NCBI GenBank assembly: GCA_014376325.1
Contig: JACMRP010000316.1
Coordinates: 1 to 5,740, forward strand
Source: Pseudobdellovibrionaceae bacterium
Lineage (GTDB): Bacteria > Bdellovibrionota > Bdellovibrionia > Bdellovibrionales > Bdellovibrionaceae
Direction: 5' to 3'
Length of the DNA stretch: 5,740 nt
The position numbers and the translations under genes are program-made. Of this stretch, positions 1 to 5,333 are shown one piece after another. Positions within the stretch are counted from its first letter, which is position 1; each line of letters opens with the position of its first letter. The notes under the pieces were generated by a model. That model was given only the letters and a program-made list of their open reading frames with translations, had not been told where the DNA came from and ran no database searches.

Positions 1-132
1 GCAAAAAATTGGAAGATCACCATCAACGGAAACGAAACGGGACCGCTAGCGACTCAGCTTTATGATGAGCTCACCGGAATCCAAAACGGGACTCGACCAG
101 ACCCTTTCGGTTGGATGGTTCCGACAGAATAA
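1..132 (+). CDS. ilvE: Branched-chain amino acid aminotransferase, C-terminal end (partial)
   Basis: Frame 1 is open from the left edge to a TAA at 130-132 and encodes 43 residues. They fit the extreme C-terminus of PLP-dependent branched-chain aminotransferases of the BCAT (fold-type IV) family: a G-P-L-A-T-x-L-Y-D-x-L-T-G-I-Q-N-G core followed by D-P-F-G-W a few residues before the stop. This family moves the amino group between glutamate and the keto acids of leucine, isoleucine and valine in the cytoplasm. The active-site lysine and cofactor-binding parts lie outside the window, so the call rests only on the tail. The next gene starts 37 bases downstream on the same strand, so the two may share a transcript. 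A related class IV aminotransferase is the main alternative. Confidence 0.82.
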   Translation, partial: AKNWKITINGNETGPLATQLYDELTGIQNGTRPDPFGWMVPTE

Positions 133-169
133 GCTCAGGTTTCAAAGTCGCTTTTCCGATAGAAGTGGA

Positions 170-2365
170 GTGAAACCTTTTTTTGTCTTTTTTATTTCAG
201 TCTTGCTCTGCGGATGCACCATGAATGCGAAACGCGAACCAAGTTCCGTTTCTGCGGGCGCAATCAATGCGCCAAAAATTCAGCAAGTGGATTTAGAGCT
301 GTCCAAAATCATAGCCGAACGCTGGGAAACGGCGCTTTATCAAGAGCACCGCGAAGCAAACCGAAGCGAAGGTTACGAATCAACGGTCGATGTCGATGCG
401 AAAGCCAAAATTGCCGACCTAGATTTAAAAATAGCGAAACTGAAACAGATGCGCCAGCAATATGAGTTGGCACTTTCCGCAGAGCTTTCTGACAGAGTCT
501 GGAAAGGTGACGGGCCGTGGATGCAGATGCAATACAATCCACGTACATCCTCTAGAACCGAGCAGTTGATCGTCGATGACATCAACGCATTCGGTATTAA
601 CGGCGATTCGCTTCCGGCATTTGCGCTAGAGCAAAATGCGTTTGGTTACTACCGCCTTGAGTTCAAGAACAGGATTGCCGCAGGTCAAGGCGTTGGCGAT
701 GGCGTAGCGCCCTTAGACGCGCGTTTGCAATGCGACGGCGATATCCTTTACGATAATTTATTTTTTGGTTTTACGGTTAAGCGCCAGCAGAAGACCTATG
801 ATTTTCGGTGGTATAACAACAGCAACAACGGCCAAAATATTTCGGTGGGATTCTCCCCCGAAGTGACCGAATGCACCCTGAGCTTTAAATCGAAAGCAGA
901 TTCTGAATGGACACACAAGATCCGCTTAGTGACACTTGAAAAATTAATTCCGAGCGCGGTCGACTTCAATCAGCATTTGGAAGTTTGCGCAAGACCGACG
1001 GGATTTGCGAAGACCGATCCGGTTTCTTTTTTCTGGGAACAAAATTTCGGGCAGGTAACATGCGCGCGTCCGGCAGAAAAAATCGTCAACTTACGTGAGC
1101 CAATCAAAGCATTCAATGCAAAAATGAAAGGCCTGACGGGAGCGGACGTGCCGCAGGTAGCATTCAGGGATAAAAATCCCACGATTCCGTTGGATTTTTC
1201 AAAGGCGCCGCAGTTTGATTTTATCTGGGTATCGTCGCTTAACTTTAGTGCGGACTTTTTCGGGGACGTCCTCGCGAGAGCCCTGCGACATCACGCAGAT
1301 CGCGGAACCCAGATCCGCATCTTGATTCCCGAGGCGACGGTGCTCCGCAAAGATAAAGCGATTATCAATAAATTGATGTTGGGGCGCCCGAACGTAAAAA
1401 TTCAATATTATAAATACCATTCAACGAACGGAATGCACGGGCGATGGGTCGACGGGTTCCACAGAGTGAATCATGCCAAAATGCTGATTGGCTACTCTGA
1501 AAAAGCTCCGCAGAATAACTTTTTTGTGACGGGCGGACGCAACATTCGCGATTCCTATTTATTTGTGGATAAGCCTGGCTATTACAAATACCCTTGGTTG
1601 ATCGACTATGCCGGGAATGAGCGACCTTTTATTTTTTATGACGACTTCGAAGTTGAGCTCCGTGGCAAAGACGTCGTGAAGCCATTGCTTGCCCAAATGT
1701 TGGAGTTTTGGAATCGCGATGATAAATCGAATTATGTGCGCTCTGCAAACGTCAATGCCGCCCGACCGGTGGCGCCTGGGCAGGATAAATATTTTTACGA
1801 TTTGTCTAAATCAACGCCGATGATTCGAACCGTGCTTTCTGTTCCTTACGCCGACGACGGTATGTTAGAGAAGTTTTACGTACAAATGATCGATTCTGCA
1901 CAAATGGAAATTTTGCTAACGACTCCGTACTTTAGGCCCTCAAAGCTGATTAGCGAAGCTTTCGGCCGCGCTTCCGAACGTGGCGTTAAGGTGAAGCTTC
2001 TAACTCGAGTCATGCTGGCCGGGGATGATACGCCCAGCATCGCGGAAGATGTTAATAAAGAAGGCATCAACAGACACTTGAAAGAAATGGACGTCTTTGA
2101 GTGGACAGATCCAAAGTCCATCATGCACGCAAAACTGATGGTGATCGATCAGAAATTAAGCTTCATCAGTTCGGTAAACTTAAATGCGCGAAGCTTTATT
2201 CACGACACTGAAGCGGGCGTCTTGATCTTGCACGAAGACACCGCGAAAAAATTCCGTGAAGAAATACTTCAGCATTATTTTGCAAGCTCGACCCAGATCA
2301 CGGCCGCTAAAAAAGTAAAATGGCTCAACAAAATGTTGATCGACATCCTAGACGATTATTTCTAA
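170..2365 (+). CDS. Phospholipase D-like lipoprotein (ClsC/PLDc_2-like, two half-sites)
   Basis: This 731-residue protein starts at GTG 170, the only start codon in frame between the ilvE stop and the signal peptide. The open frame extends back to an ATG at 62, but that would overlap 71 bases of ilvE and bury the signal sequence. Residues 1-16 are a lipoprotein signal with lipobox L-C-G-C (lipidated Cys16, followed by Thr), predicting a membrane-anchored periplasmic or surface protein. Residues about 77-110 are helical and coiled-coil-like. An unrecognised region with four cysteines (QCDG, ECTL, VCAR, TCAR) follows. The first PLD motif is H435-x-K437 with G-G-R-N at 455-458. The second is H653-x-K655-x4-D660, followed by S-S-V-N. 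GGRN plus a C-terminal N-x-R-S and T-E-x-G resemble cardiolipin synthase C-type proteins. The first motif has Tyr at 442 where Asp is usual. The substrate (phospholipid, or possibly nucleic acid) cannot be told. AGAAG at 161-165 is a modest ribosome binding site. Confidence 0.85.
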   Translation: MKPFFVFFISVLLCGCTMNAKREPSSVSAGAINAPKIQQVDLELSKIIAERWETALYQEHREANRSEGYESTVDVDAKAKIADLDLKIAKLKQMRQQYELALSAELSDRVWKGDGPWMQMQYNPRTSSRTEQLIVDDINAFGINGDSLPAFALEQNAFGYYRLEFKNRIAAGQGVGDGVAPLDARLQCDGDILYDNLFFGFTVKRQQKTYDFRWYNNSNNGQNISVGFSPEVTECTLSFKSKADSEWTHKIRLVTLEKLIPSAVDFNQHLEVCARPTGFAKTDPVSFFWEQNFGQVTCARPAEKIVNLREPIKAFNAKMKGLTGADVPQVAFRDKNPTIPLDFSKAPQFDFIWVSSLNFSADFFGDVLARALRHHADRGTQIRILIPEATVLRKDKAIINKLMLGRPNVKIQYYKYHSTNGMHGRWVDGFHRVNHAKMLIGYSEKAPQNNFFVTGGRNIRDSYLFVDKPGYYKYPWLIDYAGNERPFIFYDDFEVELRGKDVVKPLLAQMLEFWNRDDKSNYVRSANVNAARPVAPGQDKYFYDLSKSTPMIRTVLSVPYADDGMLEKFYVQMIDSAQMEILLTTPYFRPSKLISEAFGRASERGVKVKLLTRVMLAGDDTPSIAEDVNKEGINRHLKEMDVFEWTDPKSIMHAKLMVIDQKLSFISSVNLNARSFIHDTEAGVLILHEDTAKKFREEILQHYFASSTQITAAKKVKWLNKMLIDILDDYF

Positions 2366-2407
2366 CGAGCAGGTTTTTTGTTCCATAACCGCTTGCTTAA
2401 CCGGAAT

Positions 2408-3316
2408 CTACTTACGAGCGGTCAAATTGTTCTTAAGCTCTTCAAAGAGCGGATCGTATTTAAGCTGTTTGCGTGAAATCAGGCTGATCCTGTGGCGCCA
2501 CAAGCCTTCCGAAGGACCGAGGACGGTCAGTAATCCCAACTTCAGCTCGTTGTAAATATACGGAATCGGCAAAAAAGCGCATCCGCCGTCGTCGACCACC
2601 GCGCGGGTCAAGATGGAAAGTATGTCACTTTCCATCAAGATAGGTTTTTTCAAATTTTTCTGCTGCATATAAACGTCGAGTTCATGTCGAAGCCGCATTT
2701 TTTCGGAGGGGACGAACAATACGATACCGTCGTTTTTGAAGACCTCCGCAAGGGTCGGCGTCTTTTTGAAACCGTGCAGTTTCAGTAAATTTTTTGAAAT
2801 CACAAATCCCACCGGCATTTTTAACGAGACCACTTCATGAAGATCGTCGCTCTGCAGAGACCGGTTCGTCAGGACTAGGTCAATTTCTTGGGCCCGCAGC
2901 CTTTGCATGAGTTCCTTTTCTGAACCGGAGCTAACCGTCAAGGTGGCGTGCACGTGTTCTTTACCACGCTGAAGGATGTTTCCGAGCAAATCAGCAACGA
3001 AAGGTCTTTCGATTTGTTCGCTAACGCCGATGCCGATACGCCGTTTGTCTTTTTGCTCGGGGCTTTTTAAGTACTCCGAAAGATTATTAGCAATTTCGAA
3101 AATTTGCCGGCAGTACGCGTAGACCCGTTCGCCTTCTGAAGTTAGTTGCATTTTGCGTCCCACTTTTTCAAACAGACTTCGCTCGACCGAAGCTTCGAAA
3201 GTTTTAATCTGCGTGCTGAGCGATGGTTGGCTGATCGTCAGAAATTTCGACGCGTTGCTAACTCCACCAAGACGGGCGGTGACGTAGAAGTAATAAAGGT
3301 GGTTATAATTAAACAT
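2408..3316 (-). CDS. LysR-family transcriptional regulator, NhaR-like
   Basis: A 302-residue protein, the usual LysR length. The N-terminus (N-Y-N-H-L-Y-Y-F, residues 3-10) and winged helix-turn-helix (about 1-62, with A-S-K-F-L and S-Q-P-S-L-S-T-Q-I recognition helix) closely match NhaR, the E. coli activator of the Na+/H+ antiporter gene nhaA. A linker helix runs to about 85. The effector-binding domain (about 92-295) contains the typical I-D-L-V-L-T segment and a G-x-A-F-L-P-I-P patch. The ligand and targets are unknown; no antiporter gene lies in this window, so NhaR function is not established. The gene is divergent from hpf, 117 bp away, and converges on the lipoprotein gene with a 42-bp gap. 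AGGA (3324-3327) sits 7 bases before the ATG and overlaps the edge of the palindrome at 3326-3340, suggesting autoregulation. Confidence 0.9.
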   Translation of the reverse strand: MFNYNHLYYFYVTARLGGVSNASKFLTISQPSLSTQIKTFEASVERSLFEKVGRKMQLTSEGERVYAYCRQIFEIANNLSEYLKSPEQKDKRRIGIGVSEQIERPFVADLLGNILQRGKEHVHATLTVSSGSEKELMQRLRAQEIDLVLTNRSLQSDDLHEVVSLKMPVGFVISKNLLKLHGFKKTPTLAEVFKNDGIVLFVPSEKMRLRHELDVYMQQKNLKKPILMESDILSILTRAVVDDGGCAFLPIPYIYNELKLGLLTVLGPSEGLWRHRISLISRKQLKYDPLFEELKNNLTARK

Positions 3317-3325
3317 ACGATTATC

Positions 3326-3340
3326 CTAACTGTGAGTTAG
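3326..3340. promoter_or_regulatory. Candidate LysR operator (15-bp perfect palindrome)
   Basis: CTAACT-GTG-AGTTAG is a perfect 6-3-6 inverted repeat containing T-N11-A (T3327, A3339), the classical LysR-type binding pattern. It lies 10 bp upstream of the LysR start codon, around the predicted start point of that gene. A partial copy of one arm with flank (TTAACTATG, 3353-3361, 7 of 9 identical to 3326-3334) lies 27 bp away and could be a second half-site. Binding is inferred, not shown. Confidence 0.6.
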
Positions 3341-3344
3341 ATAT

Positions 3345-3373
3345 TATATATTTTAACTATGTTCGGAGATCAA
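3345..3373 (-). promoter_or_regulatory. Candidate sigma70 promoter of the LysR gene
   Basis: On the minus strand, TTGATC (3373-3368) and TATATA (3350-3345) are separated by 17 bp. An overlapping TATAAT (3348-3343) would give a 19-bp spacer. Transcription would start near 3336, inside the palindrome, which fits autorepression. Confidence 0.45.
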
Positions 3374-3380
3374 CGATAAT
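3353..3380 (+). promoter_or_regulatory. Candidate sigma70 promoter of hpf
   Basis: TTAACT (3353-3358) and GATAAT (3375-3380) are 16 bp apart. The predicted start is near 3387, giving a leader of about 47 bases that begins just before the stem-loop at 3391-3407. The boxes interleave with those of the opposing LysR promoter, so RNA polymerase could probably occupy only one at a time. Confidence 0.4.
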
Positions 3381-3390
3381 GTTTTCAGAA

Positions 3391-3407
3391 GGGAACATGT
3401 GGTTCCC
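3391..3407 (+). promoter_or_regulatory. Stem-loop in the hpf leader
   Basis: GGGAAC-ATGTG-GTTCCC is a perfect 6-bp stem with a 5-base loop, lying between the predicted hpf start point and the ribosome binding site. No T-run follows, so it is not an intrinsic terminator. A role in mRNA stability or as a protein site is possible. Confidence 0.45.
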
Positions 3408-3420
3408 GGTTTCAAAGACT

Positions 3421-3427
3421 GAGGAGG
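3421..3427 (+). promoter_or_regulatory. Strong ribosome binding site of hpf
   Basis: GAGGAGG ends 6 bases before the ATG at 3434. It is the strongest Shine-Dalgarno sequence in the window and fixes the hpf start. Confidence 0.85.
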
Positions 3428-3433
3428 TCGAGT

Positions 3434-3805
3434 ATGAACACCACCGTATTTTTTAGAGACATTGGTAAAACGGAAGCCTTAGAAAATTATCTTGAAGAGA
3501 AAGTCGCCGGCGCGACCGAAGGCTTTATGAAATATGACCATCAGACCTCACTGACGGTAAGAATTGAGACCGAAAGACGCCGGACCGAGAATCGAAAGCC
3601 AGCATTCATTTGTGAGCTGATCCTCAAACCAAGTCATCAGAAAGGAACATTGAAGGTTCGTAAAAATGGCGAGGACTTTCATACGGCCGTCAATGATGCA
3701 ACGGCAGCCCTTCGCACGATTCTGCGACGTCGTTCGACTCGCAGGTCCCAACATCGACGTCATGAGCATGATCGCGAACTGAGCGATCTGCTAGCGGTGT
3801 CTTAA
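3434..3805 (+). CDS. hpf: Ribosome hibernation promoting factor, short form (HPF/RaiA family)
   Basis: A 123-residue protein of the ribosome-associated inhibitor / sigma54-modulation family. These bind the decoding region of the 30S subunit and silence or dimerise ribosomes in starved cells. The family fold is visible: an N-terminal strand and helix (T-E-A-L-E-N-Y-L-E-E-K-V, residues 13-24), a strand with V-R-I-E-T-E (42-47), then strands ending in L-K-V-R-K-N-G-E-D-F-H-T-A-V-N-D-A-T (73-90), which corresponds to the conserved 'Y-A-A-I-D' helix start of HPF, and a helix A-A-L-R-T-I-L-R-R. It lacks the C-terminal dimerisation domain of long HPF. Instead it ends in an Arg/His-rich stretch (about 98-115), which fits rRNA contact. 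Sequence match is by pattern only and moderately divergent. It is monocistronic: own promoter candidate, strong ribosome binding site and terminator at 3858-3897. Confidence 0.82.
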   Translation: MNTTVFFRDIGKTEALENYLEEKVAGATEGFMKYDHQTSLTVRIETERRRTENRKPAFICELILKPSHQKGTLKVRKNGEDFHTAVNDATAALRTILRRRSTRRSQHRRHEHDRELSDLLAVS

Positions 3806-3828
3806 CGCCGCACGGGTGTCTTAACACC
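3794..3828 (+). repeat. Tandem mini-hairpins sharing the 11-mer GGTGTCTTAAC
   Basis: The 11-mer occurs at 3796-3806 and 3815-3825. Each copy folds with the same CTTA loop. The first is GCGGTGT/ACGCCGC (3794-3800 with 3805-3811, 7 pairs including one G-U) and contains the hpf stop codon at 3803-3805. The second is GGTGT/ACACC (3815-3819 with 3824-3828). Confidence 0.6.
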
Positions 3829-3857
3829 TAGTCTTGACGATCTCATCACACACGCCT

Positions 3858-3897
3858 GAGCGGGAAGCCCTTATAACTGGCTTGCCGCTCTTTTTTT
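3858..3897 (+). terminator. Intrinsic terminator of hpf
   Basis: GAGCGG (3858-3863) pairs with CCGCTC (3885-3890). After one G-G mismatch, AAGCC (3865-3869) pairs with GGCTT (3879-3883) around a 9-base loop. Seven T residues follow at 3891-3897. On the minus strand no T-run follows, so it appears to act only for hpf. Confidence 0.92.
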
Positions 3898-4073
3898 GCA
3901 TTTCGAGCACCCCAGAGAAAAACTCACTCGCGACGCGTTCAGAGAGCTCTAGAGTTGGTGGAAGTTGAATTAATAAGACCCCCCATTTTGCGCCGATTCC
4001 CAAAAGGCTCCGCGAACTGTTTTGACAGATTCCATGCGGCGGTGCCGATGAAATACTTCTTACGGGTGTTCAT
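3898..4073 (-). pseudogene. DUF72 (YecE-like) protein, decayed remnant
   Basis: Two blocks of a DUF72 protein survive in different minus-strand frames. From the ATG at 4073 the frame reads M-N-T-R-K-K-Y-F-I-G-T-A-A-W-N-L-S-K-Q-F, which matches the family's N-terminal 'IGTxGW' block. It then runs out of homology at about residue 24 and stops at TGA 3941-3939 after 44 residues. In the frame shifted by one, 4003 to about 3900 encodes L-G-I-G-A-K-W-G-V-L-L-I-Q-L-P-P-T-L, the family's central 'LGxKxGxxLxQLPP' block. Roughly 75-80 residues that normally separate the blocks are missing, and everything after about F-F-S-G-V-L is replaced by the hpf terminator. An internal deletion with frameshift plus loss of the 3' end explains this. 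The start codon overlaps the stop of the proline-rich ORF (ATGA), so it was once translationally coupled to it. DUF72 function is poorly defined. The two blocks are recognised from memory, not by search. Confidence 0.75.
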
Positions 4074-4288
4074 GATTGCGCTTGGGGATCCATCGGTTCC
4101 TGAACGGGTGGATCATCTTTTGGAGGCTCAATTTCTGGTGGCGAATCCTTTACCGGATCTTCTTCAGGAGGCACTTGCCTCGGTTCTTCGACCGGGGGAT
4201 CTTTTCGGGGTTCGGCGGGAAGACGACCCGGCTTTTTTTCTGGCGTCACTGGGTTCACGGGTTTTTTTGGATCGATTGGTGTCGACAT
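4070..4288 (-). CDS. Small proline-rich protein, nested in another frame of the DUF488 3' end
   Basis: A 72-residue ORF with a strong ribosome binding site, AGGAG at 4299-4295, six bases before its ATG at 4288. It is 22 prolines in 72 residues, mostly as D-P-P, E-P-P, V-P-P and E-E-P units mixed with Glu, Asp and Lys. The N-terminal third is Lys-rich (P-K-K-P, E-K-K-P) and the rest acidic. No signal peptide, membrane segment or known domain is visible; it is probably an extended, disordered cytoplasmic protein. It shares 125 bases (4164-4288) with the DUF488 tail in a different frame, and its TGA overlaps the DUF72 remnant's ATG. The strong ribosome binding site and the tight coupling on both sides argue that it is, or was, translated. 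I do not recognise a family. Confidence 0.6.
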   Translation of the reverse strand: MSTPIDPKKPVNPVTPEKKPGRLPAEPRKDPPVEEPRQVPPEEDPVKDSPPEIEPPKDDPPVQEPMDPQAQS

Positions 4289-4766
4289 CGCGGACTCCTA
4301 TGTTGAATAGTCTTGGTTGTTGCACTTCAAGGTTTACGATCTTTATTTTTTCTTTTTGGGATTTTACCATTGCGTCGACAACGAAACTTCGATGACAGTC
4401 ATGCGCATCAGCCTCGTAACACAAAAGCGCTAGGCCCTTTTTTTTCATCAGCTTGCGAAGAAGTTCGATGTCTTCCGTTTGTTTCGGCAAGATTTTTTTG
4501 ACGTAGTCGCTAAACATTTTTTTTCTAGTTATAATTTCTGTTTTAGCGAGTTTTCGCCATTCGGTGGGAACTCCGAGTCCGGGGAGATGCAGATATTCAA
4601 TTCCGACTTCGGCCAGCGCTCCGGCCAAGAGTCGTTTAGAAAAACCGCGTTTGCGACTGACAGGATTTTTGCGAACGTCCGCGACGGAGCGAACGCCTTG
4701 CTTTATTAAGCTTGTCGTAAAATCCTGAATGTCCGTACCTTCATAGCCAACGGTGAATAACTTCAT
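4164..4766 (-). CDS. DUF488 family protein with basic C-terminal extension
   Basis: A 200-residue protein. The DUF488 core covers residues 1 to about 148: T-V-G-Y-E-G (5-10), D-V-R-K-N-P (30-35) followed by a basic S-R-K-R-G-F segment, Y-L-H-L-P-G-L-G-V-P (58-67), and L-L-C-Y-E-A-D-A-H-D-C-H-R (114-126), the family's C-x-E-x5-C-H-R signature. The two cysteines and the histidine suggest a nucleotide or metal site, but no biochemical role is established for the family. Family members usually end soon after the strand at 141-148. The remaining 52 residues are low-complexity and rich in Lys, Arg and Ser, and mostly read across the proline-rich ORF in another frame, so they may be read-through after a lost stop. 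The ATG at 4766 gives the conserved start; no strong ribosome binding site precedes it. It lies 84 bp downstream of the HExxH gene on the same strand. Confidence 0.85.
   Translation of the reverse strand: MKLFTVGYEGTDIQDFTTSLIKQGVRSVADVRKNPVSRKRGFSKRLLAGALAEVGIEYLHLPGLGVPTEWRKLAKTEIITRKKMFSDYVKKILPKQTEDIELLRKLMKKKGLALLCYEADAHDCHRSFVVDAMVKSQKEKIKIVNLEVQQPRLFNIGVRDVDTNRSKKTREPSDARKKAGSSSRRTPKRSPGRRTEASAS
4295..4300 (-). promoter_or_regulatory. Ribosome binding site of the proline-rich ORF, overlapping an out-of-frame TAG
   Basis: AGGAG (4299-4295) lies six bases before the ATG at 4288. The same bases form TAG (4300-4298) in the frame one base ahead of DUF488. A stop overlapping the next gene's ribosome binding site is a common operon junction and may mark the ancestral end of the DUF488 gene. 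Confidence 0.6.
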
Positions 4767-4850
4767 GGCGCAAATTTACCATAATCGGTGGCAAATGCAT
4801 GTTACGGTATCTTCACCAAGTAGTCGTGAAAGTAGATGGATGGATTGGGT

Positions 4851-5333
4851 TTAGAGGACGCACTGGTAACCGACTTCGTTCGCGACCCTTCGGGCGGCCA
4901 TCATCGCGATGATCGAGATGCGTGTGGCATCACATTCGCTAGCGTAACCAGCCGCGTGGGCTGCCTCGTGAATGATCGTTTGCACGATTCTGTCAGAGGA
5001 TTCTTTCATTACGCGTTCGCAAAGGTGGATCATTTTCGTGTAGGGATTGTAGTAAGCGTAAATATTAAATTTTTTGCAGTGAGCGTAGTCTGCGCCGACA
5101 GGAAGCGACACCACAACGGTGCTTGTGAGCGCGTGCAGGATCGTCAGGAGATGTTTGGGGTAGTCTGGATTGTTCTCTGCGGCGCTCGCCAGGACGTAAC
5201 GGGCATCGTTCACCCGATCACGGGTTGTGACGACATTCGCTTCGGCCTTATTCGGCAACCAACTGACTATAATTTGGACGATAGACAGCGTTAAAAGCAA
5301 TCTAAGGCCCCATCCGCGGAACATTTTCTTCAT
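4851..5333 (-). CDS. Secreted protein with HExxH zinc-metalloprotease motif
   Basis: A 160-residue protein. Residues 1-32 form a Sec signal peptide: basic M-K-K-M-F-R, a hydrophobic core at 10-25, and a likely cut after A-E-A (30-32), giving a mature protein of about 128 residues in the periplasm or outside. The motif I-I-H-E-A-A-H-A-A-G (H122, E123, H126, G129) is a classic zincin helix. E133 and D135 in S-E-C-D-A follow and one could be the third zinc ligand, D135 in the manner of aspzincins (M35, GTxD) or E133 as in gluzincin-like sites. An M-I-H-L-C-E strand (101-106) just upstream resembles the strand before the zinc helix in M35-like enzymes. Four cysteines remain after cleavage (86, 105, 134, 158), enough for two disulfides. 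Family assignment and substrate are uncertain. It is the first gene of the minus-strand cluster. Confidence 0.75.
   Translation of the reverse strand: MKKMFRGWGLRLLLTLSIVQIIVSWLPNKAEANVVTTRDRVNDARYVLASAAENNPDYPKHLLTILHALTSTVVVSLPVGADYAHCKKFNIYAYYNPYTKMIHLCERVMKESSDRIVQTIIHEAAHAAGYASECDATRISIIAMMAARRVANEVGYQCVL

Noticed and set aside
177..198. T-tracts in the lipoprotein signal-peptide codons as a phase-variation switch
   Set aside because: The runs are only about 6-7 T and are explained by consecutive Phe codons in a hydrophobic signal peptide.
2366..2407. Possible bidirectional terminator between the convergent lipoprotein and LysR genes
   Set aside because: AGCA-GGTT can pair with AACC-TGCT only with a 3-base bulge, and the T-run at 2374-2379 falls in the loop instead of after the stem.
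3821..4003. 60-residue minus-strand ORF from TTG 4003 as an independent gene
   Set aside because: Its first part is the central block of DUF72 and its last part reads through the hpf terminator, so it is part of the pseudogene.
3955..4395. 146-codon plus-strand open frame opposite the DUF488/proline-rich/DUF72 region
   Set aside because: It lies antisense to better supported genes, has no ribosome binding site that I can see, and its protein resembles no family; it is a shadow.
4767..4850. Terminator or promoter between the HExxH gene and the DUF488 gene
   Set aside because: Only a 5-bp TTCAC/GTGAA stem without a T-run and no good -35/-10 pair were found.
4836..5294. 152-codon plus-strand open frame opposite the HExxH gene
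   Set aside because: The minus-strand frame has a signal peptide and a zinc motif; this one has neither and is a shadow.
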